Of a stretch of 64,000 nt of DNA, positions 46,988-57,392 are shown piece after piece. A program made the position numbers and the translations under genes. Origin of the DNA: Halicephalobus mephisto (lineage: Eukaryota > Nematoda > Chromadorea > Rhabditida > Panagrolaimidae); contig SWDT01000016.1 of NCBI GenBank assembly GCA_009193035.1, positions 124,001-188,000 of the forward strand. The letters are read 5' to 3'. Under the pieces are notes generated by a model. The model did not search any database. It saw only the letters and a list, made by a program, of their open reading frames with translations, and was not told the DNA's origin. How positions within the stretch are numbered: the stretch's first letter is position 1; every line of letters begins with the position of its first letter.

Positions 46988-48211
46988 ATAATCATATTCA
47001 TTATTGTACACTTTGTAAGTTGTAAAATAATAATTTTCATATTAAAAGTTTAATTATTTCTTATGTTTTTTGACACTATAAATCCCCTCGAGGAATTCAG
47101 TGATTTTTCGGATTTCTTTGATGAAAAAAAATTGAAATTGAACAGAGTTAAAAATTAAAAATTACTTTGAAGTAACGTGTGTAGGATAGATGACTACTAT
47201 TAACCTACGGCATCAATGGGTTAATATTTGTTTGGAATTCTCCGATTCCATTATTGTCCAGTTAACTCCAAAGTTGTATTTCCTACTACCCTGTGACTTA
47301 TTTAATTCCTTTCCCGACCATTTTTTCGTAATTAAAGTTGCTTTATTGTTCTCATTCATATTTTTCCAGACCATCGTTAAACAATTAAGTCTTTTTTTTA
47401 CTTTAAAAGATAAAATAACCACAAATACCAACTGTTGTGACTTCCTAAGGGACACTGCAACGTAAGGAGAGAGGTACTGGAATCCTTACAGAACGACAAG
47501 TCATAATCTTACTTTATATCCAAAACATAACAACCACACAATAACATAAACCTCATAAAGTTACGGTGGTCATGCTAAGACCAACAAATCAGGGAGCGTC
47601 ATCTGTATGACGTCTCCTCAAGTCCTAGCATTAACTATTTGACAAAAGAATAATATTCATATTTCAAAGTATCTCAATGAATCAAACAGTGACTTATTGA
47701 CTGACTACTCATTCTCGAGAAATCCACATTTGTTTTCTGATTTACAGAACAAGTTTCTTCAGATAACTTTGAAATTTTAAAGTTAATTTCCAATGGGTGA
47801 ATTTTGCAATTTTCGAGGTAACTTCATAAAAGTACTTTTGTCTTGAATTTTCAATTCCAGTAGAATTTTCCGAAATCCATGTTCTAAAAAATGATTTGAA
47901 AATATGAACTTTAGAAGATTCTACTGGACCCGAAATCTCTATGCAATAAAAAACAGACCAAATTTACCCAGCTGTGTTTCGTCCACAATGAAATCACTTT
48001 TGTTTGTCAATCGTTTTCTAGAACTTGATCAAACATTATCTTCTAAACAGCAATATAATATTCATAGAAATTCGGGCTGAAGTTAAATTTCACTAACAGA
48101 TCCTACTTTTCATCCATACCGATATTTTCGGCTGATTTAACAAATGGATTTATGAACGGTTCTTATATAATAAAATCAATAAAACTCAACAAAATGTCAA
48201 AGTGAAACTTC
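46988..48211. other. Interval between the short tropomyosin-like gene and RPF2
   Basis: Downstream flanks of two convergent genes. A strong nested hairpin is at 47572-47631. The 91-codon frame at 47190-47465 has no family resemblance. Otherwise AT-rich with nothing recognised. Confidence 0.45.
47572..47631. ncRNA. Possible structured RNA or hairpin element
   Basis: ATGCTAAGAC at the left pairs with GTCCTAGCAT at the right (one mismatch). Inside, GGAGCGTCAT pairs with ATGACGTCTCC around a CTGT loop, leaving an asymmetric internal loop. Two coaxial stems with a pocket recall one half of an H/ACA snoRNA, but no proper ACA box follows. It could be a small foldback element instead. Confidence 0.25.
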
Positions 48212-49235
48212 TCACTCTTCCATGGGTTCCTCGGTTGGTGTGTAATTCACCGGAATAGCATTCGATCCAGTAGCACTGCCTCTCTTGAGAGCTTTGACTT
48301 TTCTCGTCTGAATCCGGTTGACGTCCTGTTTGCCCAAATGAATACGTGCATGAGTTGTTCCGAAAACATCTTGAGTGACATTCTTCTTTGGCTTGATCCT
48401 GAGTTGAGGAGGAACCCTTGTTGCTGTCTTGAAGAGACTATCACTGGCGAGTTGTTTCCTATCCAAAACAAAATCGATGGAAGGTCCACATTCTACAAGC
48501 TCAACACGAGGCGTCTTAGTAGCGGACTTCTTCAGCTGAGTTCTGTAGACACGGAAGAGCATCTTGTTCTCGACAGCAGTGAAGGAGACAATAGTTTCAA
48601 GTCCTTGAAGACGGATCTGAGGGACTTTCGGGCCACGGAACCAATCAACCATCAAGTTCCCAAGTCGCTTCATTTCTTCATCTGATTCGAACAAAGTTCC
48701 TTGGAGAACAAGACATGGTTTGCATCCGTAAAGAGGTGCAGGTTGCTAAAAGGACCAAAATTAATATGTGGACTAGATAAATAAAGCCAACCTTGAAATG
48801 GGAGGTGGGAACATAATTTGTAACTCTCATCTCGAACATGTCTAGCAATTGATGGTCATACATTCTGCCGAAAACTACAGTATCTGGTCGTTTCTTCTGA
48901 TTACTTCCAAACAAGAACAAGGAACTGTCGTACTTCTTGGCGAATCCTTCAACACCAGTAATATCTTCGAAGAGATGATAAGGGTGATGCCTAAAAAATA
49001 CTTCCATATATCGATTCTAGTTTAAAATAAAAGCTTACCATTTAAGATGCATTGCCAGAGGTTTCTTCAAGTTATAAAAGTATTCCATGACTTCTCTGAG
49101 CATTGGAGTCGTCTTGCCTCCATGGATAATTAGGGCCTTTTTGTCGTTCTCATGGATCCTTGGAGCTCGTTTGAGAAGAATCTTCTTTCCTCGACGAGTT
49201 GTTGCGGGTTTCCCGGATGTTCCGACAACTCTCAT
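48212..49235 (-). CDS. Ribosome production factor 2 (RPF2), Brix domain
   Basis: Three exons, 49039-49235, 48792-48990 and 48212-48745, encode 309 residues, matching the usual length of about 306. RPF2 with RRS1 brings the 5S RNP into the pre-60S ribosomal particle in the nucleolus. The Brix domain spans about residues 25-235: KALIIHGGKTTPMLREVMEY, the Rpf2-type LKKPLAMHLKWHHPYHLFED, then SSLFLFGSNQKKRPDTVVFG and RMYDHQLLDMFEMRV, and near its end ECGPSIDFVLDRKQLAS. The C terminus is Lys/Arg-rich (LRIKPKKNV, RKVKALKRG), as expected for a nucleolar RNA-associated factor. The ATG is preceded by TTCCAGA, a likely trans-splice acceptor, and in-frame sequence further upstream is not family-like. 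Confidence 0.93.
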
Positions 49236-50098
49236 TCTGGAAGGATAAAAGAATAGAGGAAAATAATCAAGAAAATGAAAAAAATATAAGAAAAGAAAAA
49301 GGAACAAGAACTTGATCTATTGGCAGTAAGAACATTTCGCCAAAGTTGCTGTTTTTGTGTTTCAAAATGATTGCGAACTCGGTGGTAAGGAGAATTTTTC
49401 TCTTATTATTAGCTTTCAAATATTCCCCACATGGTGAAATACCTGAGGGGGAATAAGTTAACTTAGTTAAGTTCTTTAGAAAACATAAAAATTATTGTAT
49501 TTCGTTTAGTGACTTGATCGGTTTTGCTCATTCTATTTAAGTCTTCAATTTCCATCTTAAAATGGCTTCTAGTGAATCGGTTATTCCTTCATCTGATGAA
49601 TCAAAGAAAGAAGAAAAAGAAATCATTTTCATATTCATAGAAAAGTTTATATTCTTTTTCTTCCTTCTTTGATTCATCAGATGGAAGAATAACCAATTCA
49701 CTAGAAGCCATCTTAAAAACGACAAAAAATCAATAACAACCATAAAATCAAAGATACAATGGATTGTGAAATCAATATATCATGGATTGAAATACACTAG
49801 TTTAAGAAATATAGCCTTACACAAGTAGGCTAGGTCATCTTTCAAGCGCTTTTTCCACTGATTCGGCCATGTTTATTATTTATAGATCAATAATTAATTT
49901 AGTTAACCAGCGAATTTTTATTCACAGCCAAATTTTAGCATATTTTACAACACACTCTAGAATAATAAAAAATTACATGGCTGATTCTGGATATTTAAGC
50001 ATCTCAGTAGTTATCTTCATTTTCATTTATTAGTTAAGATGTTTGGTCTTTCTTTTGAGAAGTATAAAAACTTCGGATATTCCGTCTTCTAATTGAAG
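49236..50098. other. Interval between the RPF2 gene and the next plus-strand gene
   Basis: Holds the presumed RPF2 promoter (to about 49450) and the inverted duplication at 49559-49715. The remainder is AT-rich sequence with no gene recognised. Open frames here are by-products of the inverted duplication. Confidence 0.5.
49559..49715. repeat. Inverted duplication with about 60-bp arms (hairpin locus)
   Basis: Left arm about 49559-49620 and right arm about 49653-49715 are reverse complements, with about five differences in 60 bp; the loop is 32 bp. Each arm reads outside-in as ATGGCTTCTAGTGAA and translates to MASSESVIPSSDESKKEEKE (left, plus strand) or MASSELVILPSDESKKEEKE (right, minus strand). 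The shared acidic/basic peptide looks like the start of a real coding sequence captured twice, head to head. The parent gene is not in this window. Confidence 0.85.
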
Positions 50099-50433
50099 AT
50101 GAAGTTATCTCCAGATAACCCACATACTGACGAAGAAATGAAGTTGCAGTTCGAACCTCTAGACCTTTTGGTGATCATCGCATACGTTATTGCCCAACGT
50201 ATATTTCTGTTAGGTACCGTAAAAATGGACGATTATGAGAAAATTATTCAATGTTTTTCCAGAAAATGAAGTTTAAAAACCCATTCCAATTGAACAATAG
50301 TCGCCTCCAGATGTCCATAGTAATGATGAGTCCACCCAGAATCAAGTTTTCATCTGGAGCAGTCAAAAAGCTGATAACCATGTACCAAATGGAGCCAACT
50401 ACCAAAATTAATAATTTACTGTTAAGTCAATAA
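50099..50433 (+). CDS. Unrecognised small gene, about 96 residues
   Basis: Two exons, 50099-50218 and 50263-50433, joined in phase 0 across a 44-bp intron with GTAAAA donor and TTTTCCAG acceptor. The product begins MKLSPDNPHTDEEMKLQFEP, has a hydrophobic stretch LLVIIAYVIAQRIFLL, then a basic part (MKFKNPFQLNNSRLQM, PPRIKFSSGAVKKLITMYQM). Without the intron the first frame would stop early, which favours the split model. No domain was recognised. It lies upstream of, and on the same strand as, the NIPP1 gene, 306 bp away. An alternative donor at TTAG|GTACCG leads to a stop within a few codons. Confidence 0.4.
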
Positions 50434-50739
50434 ATTTAATGTTTTCATTTTATTCTGTAGACACAAGAGATAGTTTCGTTTGTAATAAAAAGTTTAATCA
50501 AGAGTTTCGAGAGAAATAACTCAGTCTAGTCACCAATCAGCCAAATCAGAATTTGTTCACCCTGTATTTTAATTCATGTGAAAAGAAATAAAAATAACTA
50601 GTACTTGTCGATACAGTAGAAGTCTGCGGTCTACACATAAAAGAAACCTCCCATCGAAACAATATTATATTCGTGTCGGAACCGATTTCTGTTGCGTCTT
50701 CGATAGCGACTTCAGTTTGTTGGTTTTTATCCTTATCCA

Positions 50740-51880
50740 ATGACAACTCCTTCTACGGCGAAATCCATAACTCAGAAACCTCACTCAGCAGAAAAGGATG
50801 CCTTCCCGATCCCAAGTTGGGCAGGAATGCCTCCTCATGGCGCTCATTTGGATTGCATCAAGGGAGAGAAGCTGGTTCAGGTTTGTTTTCCCATATATAA
50901 ATTCCATTTACCTCATATTTTAGAAGCTCTTTGTTGACGAATTGACTCACTATTACTTCGGAAGAAACGTCGAGGTCTGTGAAATTCCAGTAGAGCACGC
51001 GTCATGTTCACGGGTCCATGCAATTTTGATCTACCACAAGTTTCTCAATCGTTTTGCTCTTGTGGACCTTGGTAGTTGTAAGTTTATTCTTTTTTGTAAG
51101 TTTTGATATATGAATAATGTTTTTCAGCCCATTTTACTTATGTTTCTGGAACTAAGATCCAGCCACTAACTCCTGTTTTTCTCGAAATAGGAACCAAGTT
51201 TTACTTCGGAGCTTCGACTAGAAGGTTCATTGTCCGAGAAAAATATGAAGCCAAAGTAGAGAAGGAAGAAGAATCCAAAGAAGGAGAACAGAAAGAGTCT
51301 GTGGCGAAACCCATACTGCCAGAAGATGAAGAAGAACTGGATGTAAGCTTCCCTAAGGGGTTCATATATATCTTTGTTTTCAGCATTTGACTGAGTACAA
51401 CACTGCCCAGAATCGACGAATACCGGTAATTGAACAAACTACTGAAGAAGCTAAGAAGAAGAAGAAACCACGAGCACGGATTTCTTTTGCTCCAGAAGAA
51501 GTTGTGATTGATTTGGGTCTGTTTTTTCACTTTTTGTACATTTTTGAATTCTTCGATTTCCAGATGCTCCGTCTGTTGGAAGATTCCAGAACCTTGTACA
51601 AACGACGATTATCCCGAGGAAGAGGAAATTGGACGAGTCCATTCACGACTTCCCCAGCTTTGCTTCCAGACCCAAAGTCTCTCTCCGGAAGCTGCAGGAC
51701 CTTGACAACGACGACCAGGAGGAAGACACCTTCAGTTCCATTCTCGGAGTCAAGATGAATGCCGCCCCTGACTTGGACCAACTGGAATCCACCGGCACCT
51801 TCTCCCAGGAAGAACATCATCACAAGAAATACGTGAAGGAAGTCTGGCCTGGCAGAAAACCCATTTCTCACTCAGACTAA
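50740..51880 (+). CDS. NIPP1 homologue (nuclear inhibitor of PP1, PPP1R8)
   Basis: Five exons, 50740-50880, 50924-51077, 51128-51342, 51384-51516 and 51564-51880, encode 319 residues (human protein 351). NIPP1 targets protein phosphatase 1 to nuclear substrates and binds phosphorylated splicing and chromatin factors through its FHA domain. The FHA region covers about residues 40-130: the SCSRVHA phospho-loop, FALVDLGSSHFTYVSGTKI, and FGASTRRFIVREKYE, where FGASTR is identical to the vertebrate motif. LTEYNTAQNRRIP follows. A PP1-docking RISF sits in KKKKPRARISFAPEE, where vertebrates have RVTF. Then come APSVGRFQNLVQTTIIPRKR and the conserved end KKYVKEVWPGRKP. The family block structure is complete. 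tax-2 starts 161 bp downstream on the same strand. Confidence 0.92.
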
Positions 51881-52041
51881 CTTGTCTGTTTTCTAAGAGG
51901 GGGTGGGGTGGCTATTTGATAAATTGAAAAGACAGAGGATTAGAGGGAGCGTACATCGGTTGCCGCGGCGACACTAGTAAATTCGGGGATATAGAAGACA
52001 TGACGAGATAATGTATATTTATAAAATATAACTTGTAAATT

Positions 52042-55000
52042 ATGGATAGGAGACGAAAACTCCTAGAATTAGAACTGATTCGGAAGGAAGTGATAGAGCG
52101 AATGCTGGTAAGTAATTTGATATGTATTTATTACCGGGAATCTTGTTCTTTCCGCTTATGTGCAAGCCTGGTTCTTCCCTCATTAGTATGCACGCTCTGG
52201 GACTTGACAAAATACCTGCTGATGAGGGTAGATGTAAAAAATTTTTCTCCGGATGTCTTCTGGAGGAAATAAAATTATTTTTGCCATTTTCTGTATGGGG
52301 ATTATTTTTTAATATCTTCCATCTTTGCTTATTGATTATTGTATTCCGATAATGTTTGTTCAATTCCGGAGTAAATTTCAGAGAGAAAATGGAAGTAATC
52401 CGAACAATCTCATTTTGGATCCAGATGACGATGTTTTTGGAAATCAAACACCTTCTACTTCTGCTAATAATAGTAGGCCAAATCCGACAACCAGGACTCA
52501 GACACTGGATTCACATCAGCCCAGACAGAAGATTAGACAGAAAAAAAGGAAAATTGATTTCAGAAGGAATGAAAAATCAAGTGACTCAAGTAGTTCCCTC
52601 GAGGCAAACATTGGACCATCAACAAGAACACTAGCAGGATTTCGACCCAAGACTGCGAAAAAGAAAACAGATGATGATTTGGAAAAAAGTGTAGAATATA
52701 TAATTGCATCTGTTCAGAAACCAACAGTGGAAACTGTTGATGAAACAAAGCCTCCAGAAGATCAAAAGCCATCTTTCATCAGGTCTTTGGTCTTTTCTCC
52801 TCCAGAATCTTTTGATACTGAGCAGCAGCAACCGACAATTATAGTAGAAGAACCGAGTCAGGCGAATTCAATTACTGAAGAGGTGGAAAAGAAGGATATT
52901 AATACTCATAACAACGATATTACTCCACTCACCCCGATGGAACAGCTGGATATTTTGTTGGATATTGATAGAAGCGCCGAAAAAGCACCGGATTCCGGAA
53001 ATGATGAAGAACCTGCAGAAGTTCCTGTGGAGAAAAAAGAGAGAGTGTTCACTCCTGCTGCTTCTATCGAGATTGTCGAGCCTTCTGATGAGAGTCTGCC
53101 TCCGACTCCGAGAGCTATGAGTAGTTTTCTGCAGGTGTAAGTTTTTGAAAATAGTTAGATAGTGTTTGGGAATCGTTCATGACGTCACTATTCAAAGTAG
53201 TTTTATATAATATCCAAAAAGGCATTTAGATACTTTTTTGAAAATCATATGAATGTTCTTTATTAGAATAAAATCCCCTAATCGTCTTTTGTAGACCTTC
53301 TGAAGGAACTTCGGGCCGAACTTCCTCCTTAGATGCCTCCAGCGACGAGATGGACAGAGACCGTTCCGCTCTTCAGTCTCGACTCTCCTTCATCGTCAAA
53401 GAAAAACTCCACTCTTTTGCTTCCGATCTTCGTCGAAGGACTTCTGAAGTCCTCGAGGACATTACTCAAGAGGACAATGAAGACCTTTCTGATAATGTTT
53501 CCGAGGAAGAGTCATCATCGGCGGAAGTAGACAAACATGCGTCTTTAATGTCTTTGATTGGTCTGAAGGAAGGTCCAGATGAAGAGATAGAAACGACCAG
53601 AAAATGCATTCCTGATTACATTGATCCATTCAGCAAGTATTACCTTTTGTGGCTAGCTATTGTTGTTTTCGCGTTTTTCTACAATGCACTCTGTATCCCC
53701 TTGAGGTGCACTTTCCCGTACCAATCTGATGACAACTTGATCTACTGGTTGATCATGGATTATTTTTGTGATCTAATCTACGTACTTGATATGGTTATTA
53801 TCAAGCCACGGTTGATCTTTATCCGAGGAGGAATTACAATTGTGGGTTTTTTACGTGAAAAATCACCTTGAAAAAAGAAATTTAGATCTTGATAGAAATT
53901 TAGGAAAATTTGGGATTTAAAAAATTGTCCCTAAAAACCACTGAATTTTGGAGATTTTTCAAAAGCAAATTTAATATTCAAATTTCTTAAATTTGAAATT
54001 TTGGTTTTTGAATTACTTTAAATTTTGAATTTTCTGAACAAATTGTTGTGAGATTCAAATTTTCCATATAGACTTTTTGGTTGCTGTTCTGACATGAACA
54101 TTGTCGTCATTGCTTATTTATTATTCGCTGCAAGACATTATTCCGCCTCCTTTTGGTCTCGAAACGAATTCTCTGCATTTATTTGGAACTGTAATTTTCC
54201 TTTTTAGAAAGATCGGAAAGAACTGGCCAAACACTACTTGGTGTCGAAGCAGTTCAAACTTGACATTGCTTGCATCCTGCCCCTCGACCTCGGGTACTTC
54301 CTCGTCGGCCCAATCGCAGCCCTAAGAGTTCTACGTCTTCTCAAAGTGGTTGCTTTCTGGGAACTCTTCGATCTGCTAGACAGTTCATTTTCAAATCCAT
54401 ACTTGATTAGAATAACCAGGACATTCTGCTACATGATTTATCTCATTCACTGCAATGCTTGCGTGTATTACATGCTTTCTGCTTGGCAAGCGTTCGGACA
54501 GATTGCTTACAAGTACAAAGGTCAATGGTACTTGAACAAATGGGTCTACAATAATCAAGGTAGATTACTGACATACTAATTAAATAAAAAACATTGATCT
54601 CAAATGATTTCGAAAAAATCATTTTCCGTTTGGGAACTGTTGAAGAAAATTTTTCAGTAATTTTTTACTGTAATTAAAATTTAAGAAAAATCAAGTTTTT
54701 TGAATTATTTTTCTACAGTTACTTCAATTTACAGTAATCCTGTAAATACAAAAATCTGCGGCAAAAACAGAATTCTTATCAGAACTAGAACAAGATAAAA
54801 AATTCATCTGACGATACTCAAACGGAAAAGTTACTTTTTTGAAATCATTCAAGATTAAATTTCTGAGTTTTGGAAAAACATAAAATTCCAGGTAATGCTT
54901 ATATTAGATGCTTCTACTTCATGGCAGCAATAGCGACTTCCACGGGTAATAATCCTCCTCCTACAAACGTGATTGAATATGGGTACATGATTTTCTCTTG

Positions 55001-57331
55001 GATGATGGGAGTCTTTGTTTTCGCTTTGCTTCTTGGTCAAATTAGAGATATCGTCTACAATGCCAACAAAAATGCGGAAGAATTTCGATCTACAATGGAC
55101 AAAGCTCTGGGAGAATGCAAGAGACTGGAATTGCCCCCGAATGTCATAGAAAAAATCCGAGCTTGGTTCATGTACACTTGGGAACAGCAAAAGACCTTAG
55201 GTAAGTACTTCGAAGTTGCATGAAATTTACCGGAAATTGGATGGAAATATCTGTTCCAAAATGAGCATTGGAAAACTTCAAAGATATTCAGAATCAAAAA
55301 CAAATAATATTTTTTTAAAATAAACATTTTTATTTTAAAAAAAATCAAAACTTTCTATTTTCTAAAACTTGAAATACAAAAAATTGATTTTTTATTTTCG
55401 GAAATTCTGATTACGAATTTTTTAACCTTTTGAAAAATAACAATTTTTTATTTTCTGAATTTTTTTCTTTTGACGATGAAAAAATTAATTTTTTCTCTTG
55501 TGTAAACTTTTTTGCTAATTTTTTAGTTCATTACAGATGAGAAAAGACTAGTTGACAAGCTTCCGTTAAAATTGCAAACAGATTTGGCTCTTTCTGTCCA
55601 TTACAATACTCTGAGCAAAGTGCAGATGTTCCAAGACGCCGATAGGGCTCTCCTCAGGGATCTTGTTCTTAAACTTCGACCAGTTATTTTCCTCCCTGGG
55701 GAAATGGTCTGTCGGAAAGGAGATGTCGGGAAAGAGATGTACATCGTGAATCAGGGCATTTTGGAAGTTGTCTCGGACGCCGGAGACAAGGTCTTCGCAA
55801 CGCTAAGTGAAGGCAGTGTTTTTGGAGAGATTAGTCTTCTGGCTATTGGCGGGAATAACAGGAGAACTGCCAACATCCGATCTAAAGGATATTCCACCTT
55901 GTTTGTCCTTTCAAAAGAAGATTTGAATGATGTCATTAAAGATTATCCAGAAGCTCAGCAAAACTTGAAAAAGAAAGCAAAGTGAGTTTTAGCACGTTTT
56001 TCTGGGGATAAAGAACATAGATGGGAAGATTCACGAATTCCTGTCGGAAAATCTTTCGTAATGGGATTTCCTACGCGGCAAAATGACTTATTTAAGATTC
56101 ATAATGAAATCAGTATCTGATGAATTTTCTAATCTTCATAGGAAAGTTTTAAATATTTCCAGTAAGACAATTTTCCGGAATTTCATTGCGGATATTTCCA
56201 GCATTTACAATAATATGACTAGATACAAAAAAGTGTAATTTCTGGTACAATAACAAATGCAACTCGTCACTATTAAATTACAATTTTCGTCATAAATTTT
56301 AAATATCCATGAAAAATACGATAATTTCGTCACATTTTTGTTCCATTTCGCAATTGTTACAGGACCAAAAGTTATACTTTTTTGTGAATATTCATCGAAG
56401 AAGTCATTTGAAAAATCTGATTTTTCCAAAATTTGTGTTTTAAACAGAATTACTGAAAAGCAAATAATATACTTCAGGATTAAAGTTCTAAAAAATATTT
56501 TACACGTTAACAGTAATTTCAACAATAAAAAAATTAAAATTATTATTTTGCAAAAAGTTTTAAAAGTGCAAATTTAAAATTGCTCCAATAAAACAGATAC
56601 AGTATGAATTTGCAAAATCTTTTTGATTGCAGCATTCACTGAATTTATCATTTTATTTCATATAATAAACAGTTAATTTTAAATTAGTTTTCAAAAAATA
56701 ATAAGAAATTTTTTGTGTGAAAAATTAATTCATTCAAAAAGTACAAATTCCTTCACATATGTGGAAAAAATTAATCTCATAATATTTTTTAATTTTTCAA
56801 CAAAAAAATAGAATCAATGAACTTTAAAAAATTATTGAAATTTTTTTACAATAAATATTCCAAGAACATGTATTCGAAAAATGCATGATATCCGAAAAAT
56901 TCCAATTTTAAAATATTTCGATTCATCAAATGTAACAATTTCAAAGTTGAAATAAAGCCACTTCGATGGTTTAGTTTATCTATCTTCTCTAATCTCTTCT
57001 TTCCAGACAAATGCTCAAGAAAGATCAAACCAAAGTAGTGAAAACCAAAAAGGAAATCCACGATGAACTCTCTAAAAAATGCGAAGTTTCCGCAGCCATC
57101 CCGACCCCCAAGATGCTCGAGACTGTTGCTAAGCTCCTACCCGAGGGATCCTCTGTTGCAAGAGAATTAAACTCAATGATCTCCACAGAACACCGACCAT
57201 CTCTAAGTAAACGATGGAGCACCATTCCCGACAACTTTTCCGACACTTCAGATTCCGAAATTCATCAAATGTTGTTCATGGATCACAGGAAATCCAAATC
57301 ACTTGATAGAGAGTTTCCAAACATACCGTAA
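52042..57331 (+). CDS. tax-2: Cyclic-nucleotide-gated channel, beta-type subunit
   Basis: Seven exons, 52042-52107, 52382-53136, 53295-53841, 54208-54559, 54892-55200, 55537-55981 and 57007-57331, encode 932 residues. TAX-2 pairs with TAX-4 to form the cGMP-gated cation channel of worm sensory neurons (chemo-, thermo- and photosensation). A long acidic, disordered N terminus (about 1-385) precedes S1 ([20 protein letters not shown]). The S4 region has [16 protein letters not shown]. The pore, [15 protein letters not shown], has the beta-subunit form lacking the usual alpha-type glutamate. The C-linker follows, then the cyclic-nucleotide-binding domain (about 705-805) with [20 protein letters not shown], whose Arg near 786 binds the phosphate. 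The tail is Ser/Lys-rich. I recall C. elegans TAX-2 as about 800 residues, so the first two exons are the least certain part. Confidence 0.9.
53150..53225. repeat. GGATAGTGTCC-family fragment in a tax-2 intron
   Basis: AGATAGTGTTTGG, a CACTATTCAAAG inverted partner and ATAATATCCAAAAAG occur within 70 bp, matching the unit layout of the other blocks. Confidence 0.4.
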
Positions 57332-57377
57332 TGGACATAGAGATTTTATATAGGGGAATAGATTAACTTTTGGGACT

Positions 57378-57383
57378 TTTATT
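57378..57383 (-). promoter_or_regulatory. Poly(A) signal of the astacin gene
   Basis: TTTATT on the plus strand, read AATAAA on the minus strand, starts 9 bp after the astacin stop codon. Only 61 bp separate the tax-2 and astacin stop codons. Confidence 0.6.
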
Positions 57384-57392
57384 TAGTAAAAA

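Noticed and set aside
47190..47465. 91-codon frame after the short tropomyosin-like gene
   Set aside because: Checked as a possible continuation of the tropomyosin-like product; it shows no heptad pattern or tropomyosin similarity.
49537..49743. 68-codon minus-strand frame across the hairpin locus
   Set aside because: It is a by-product of the inverted duplication and is not in the frame of the MASSE-type peptide.
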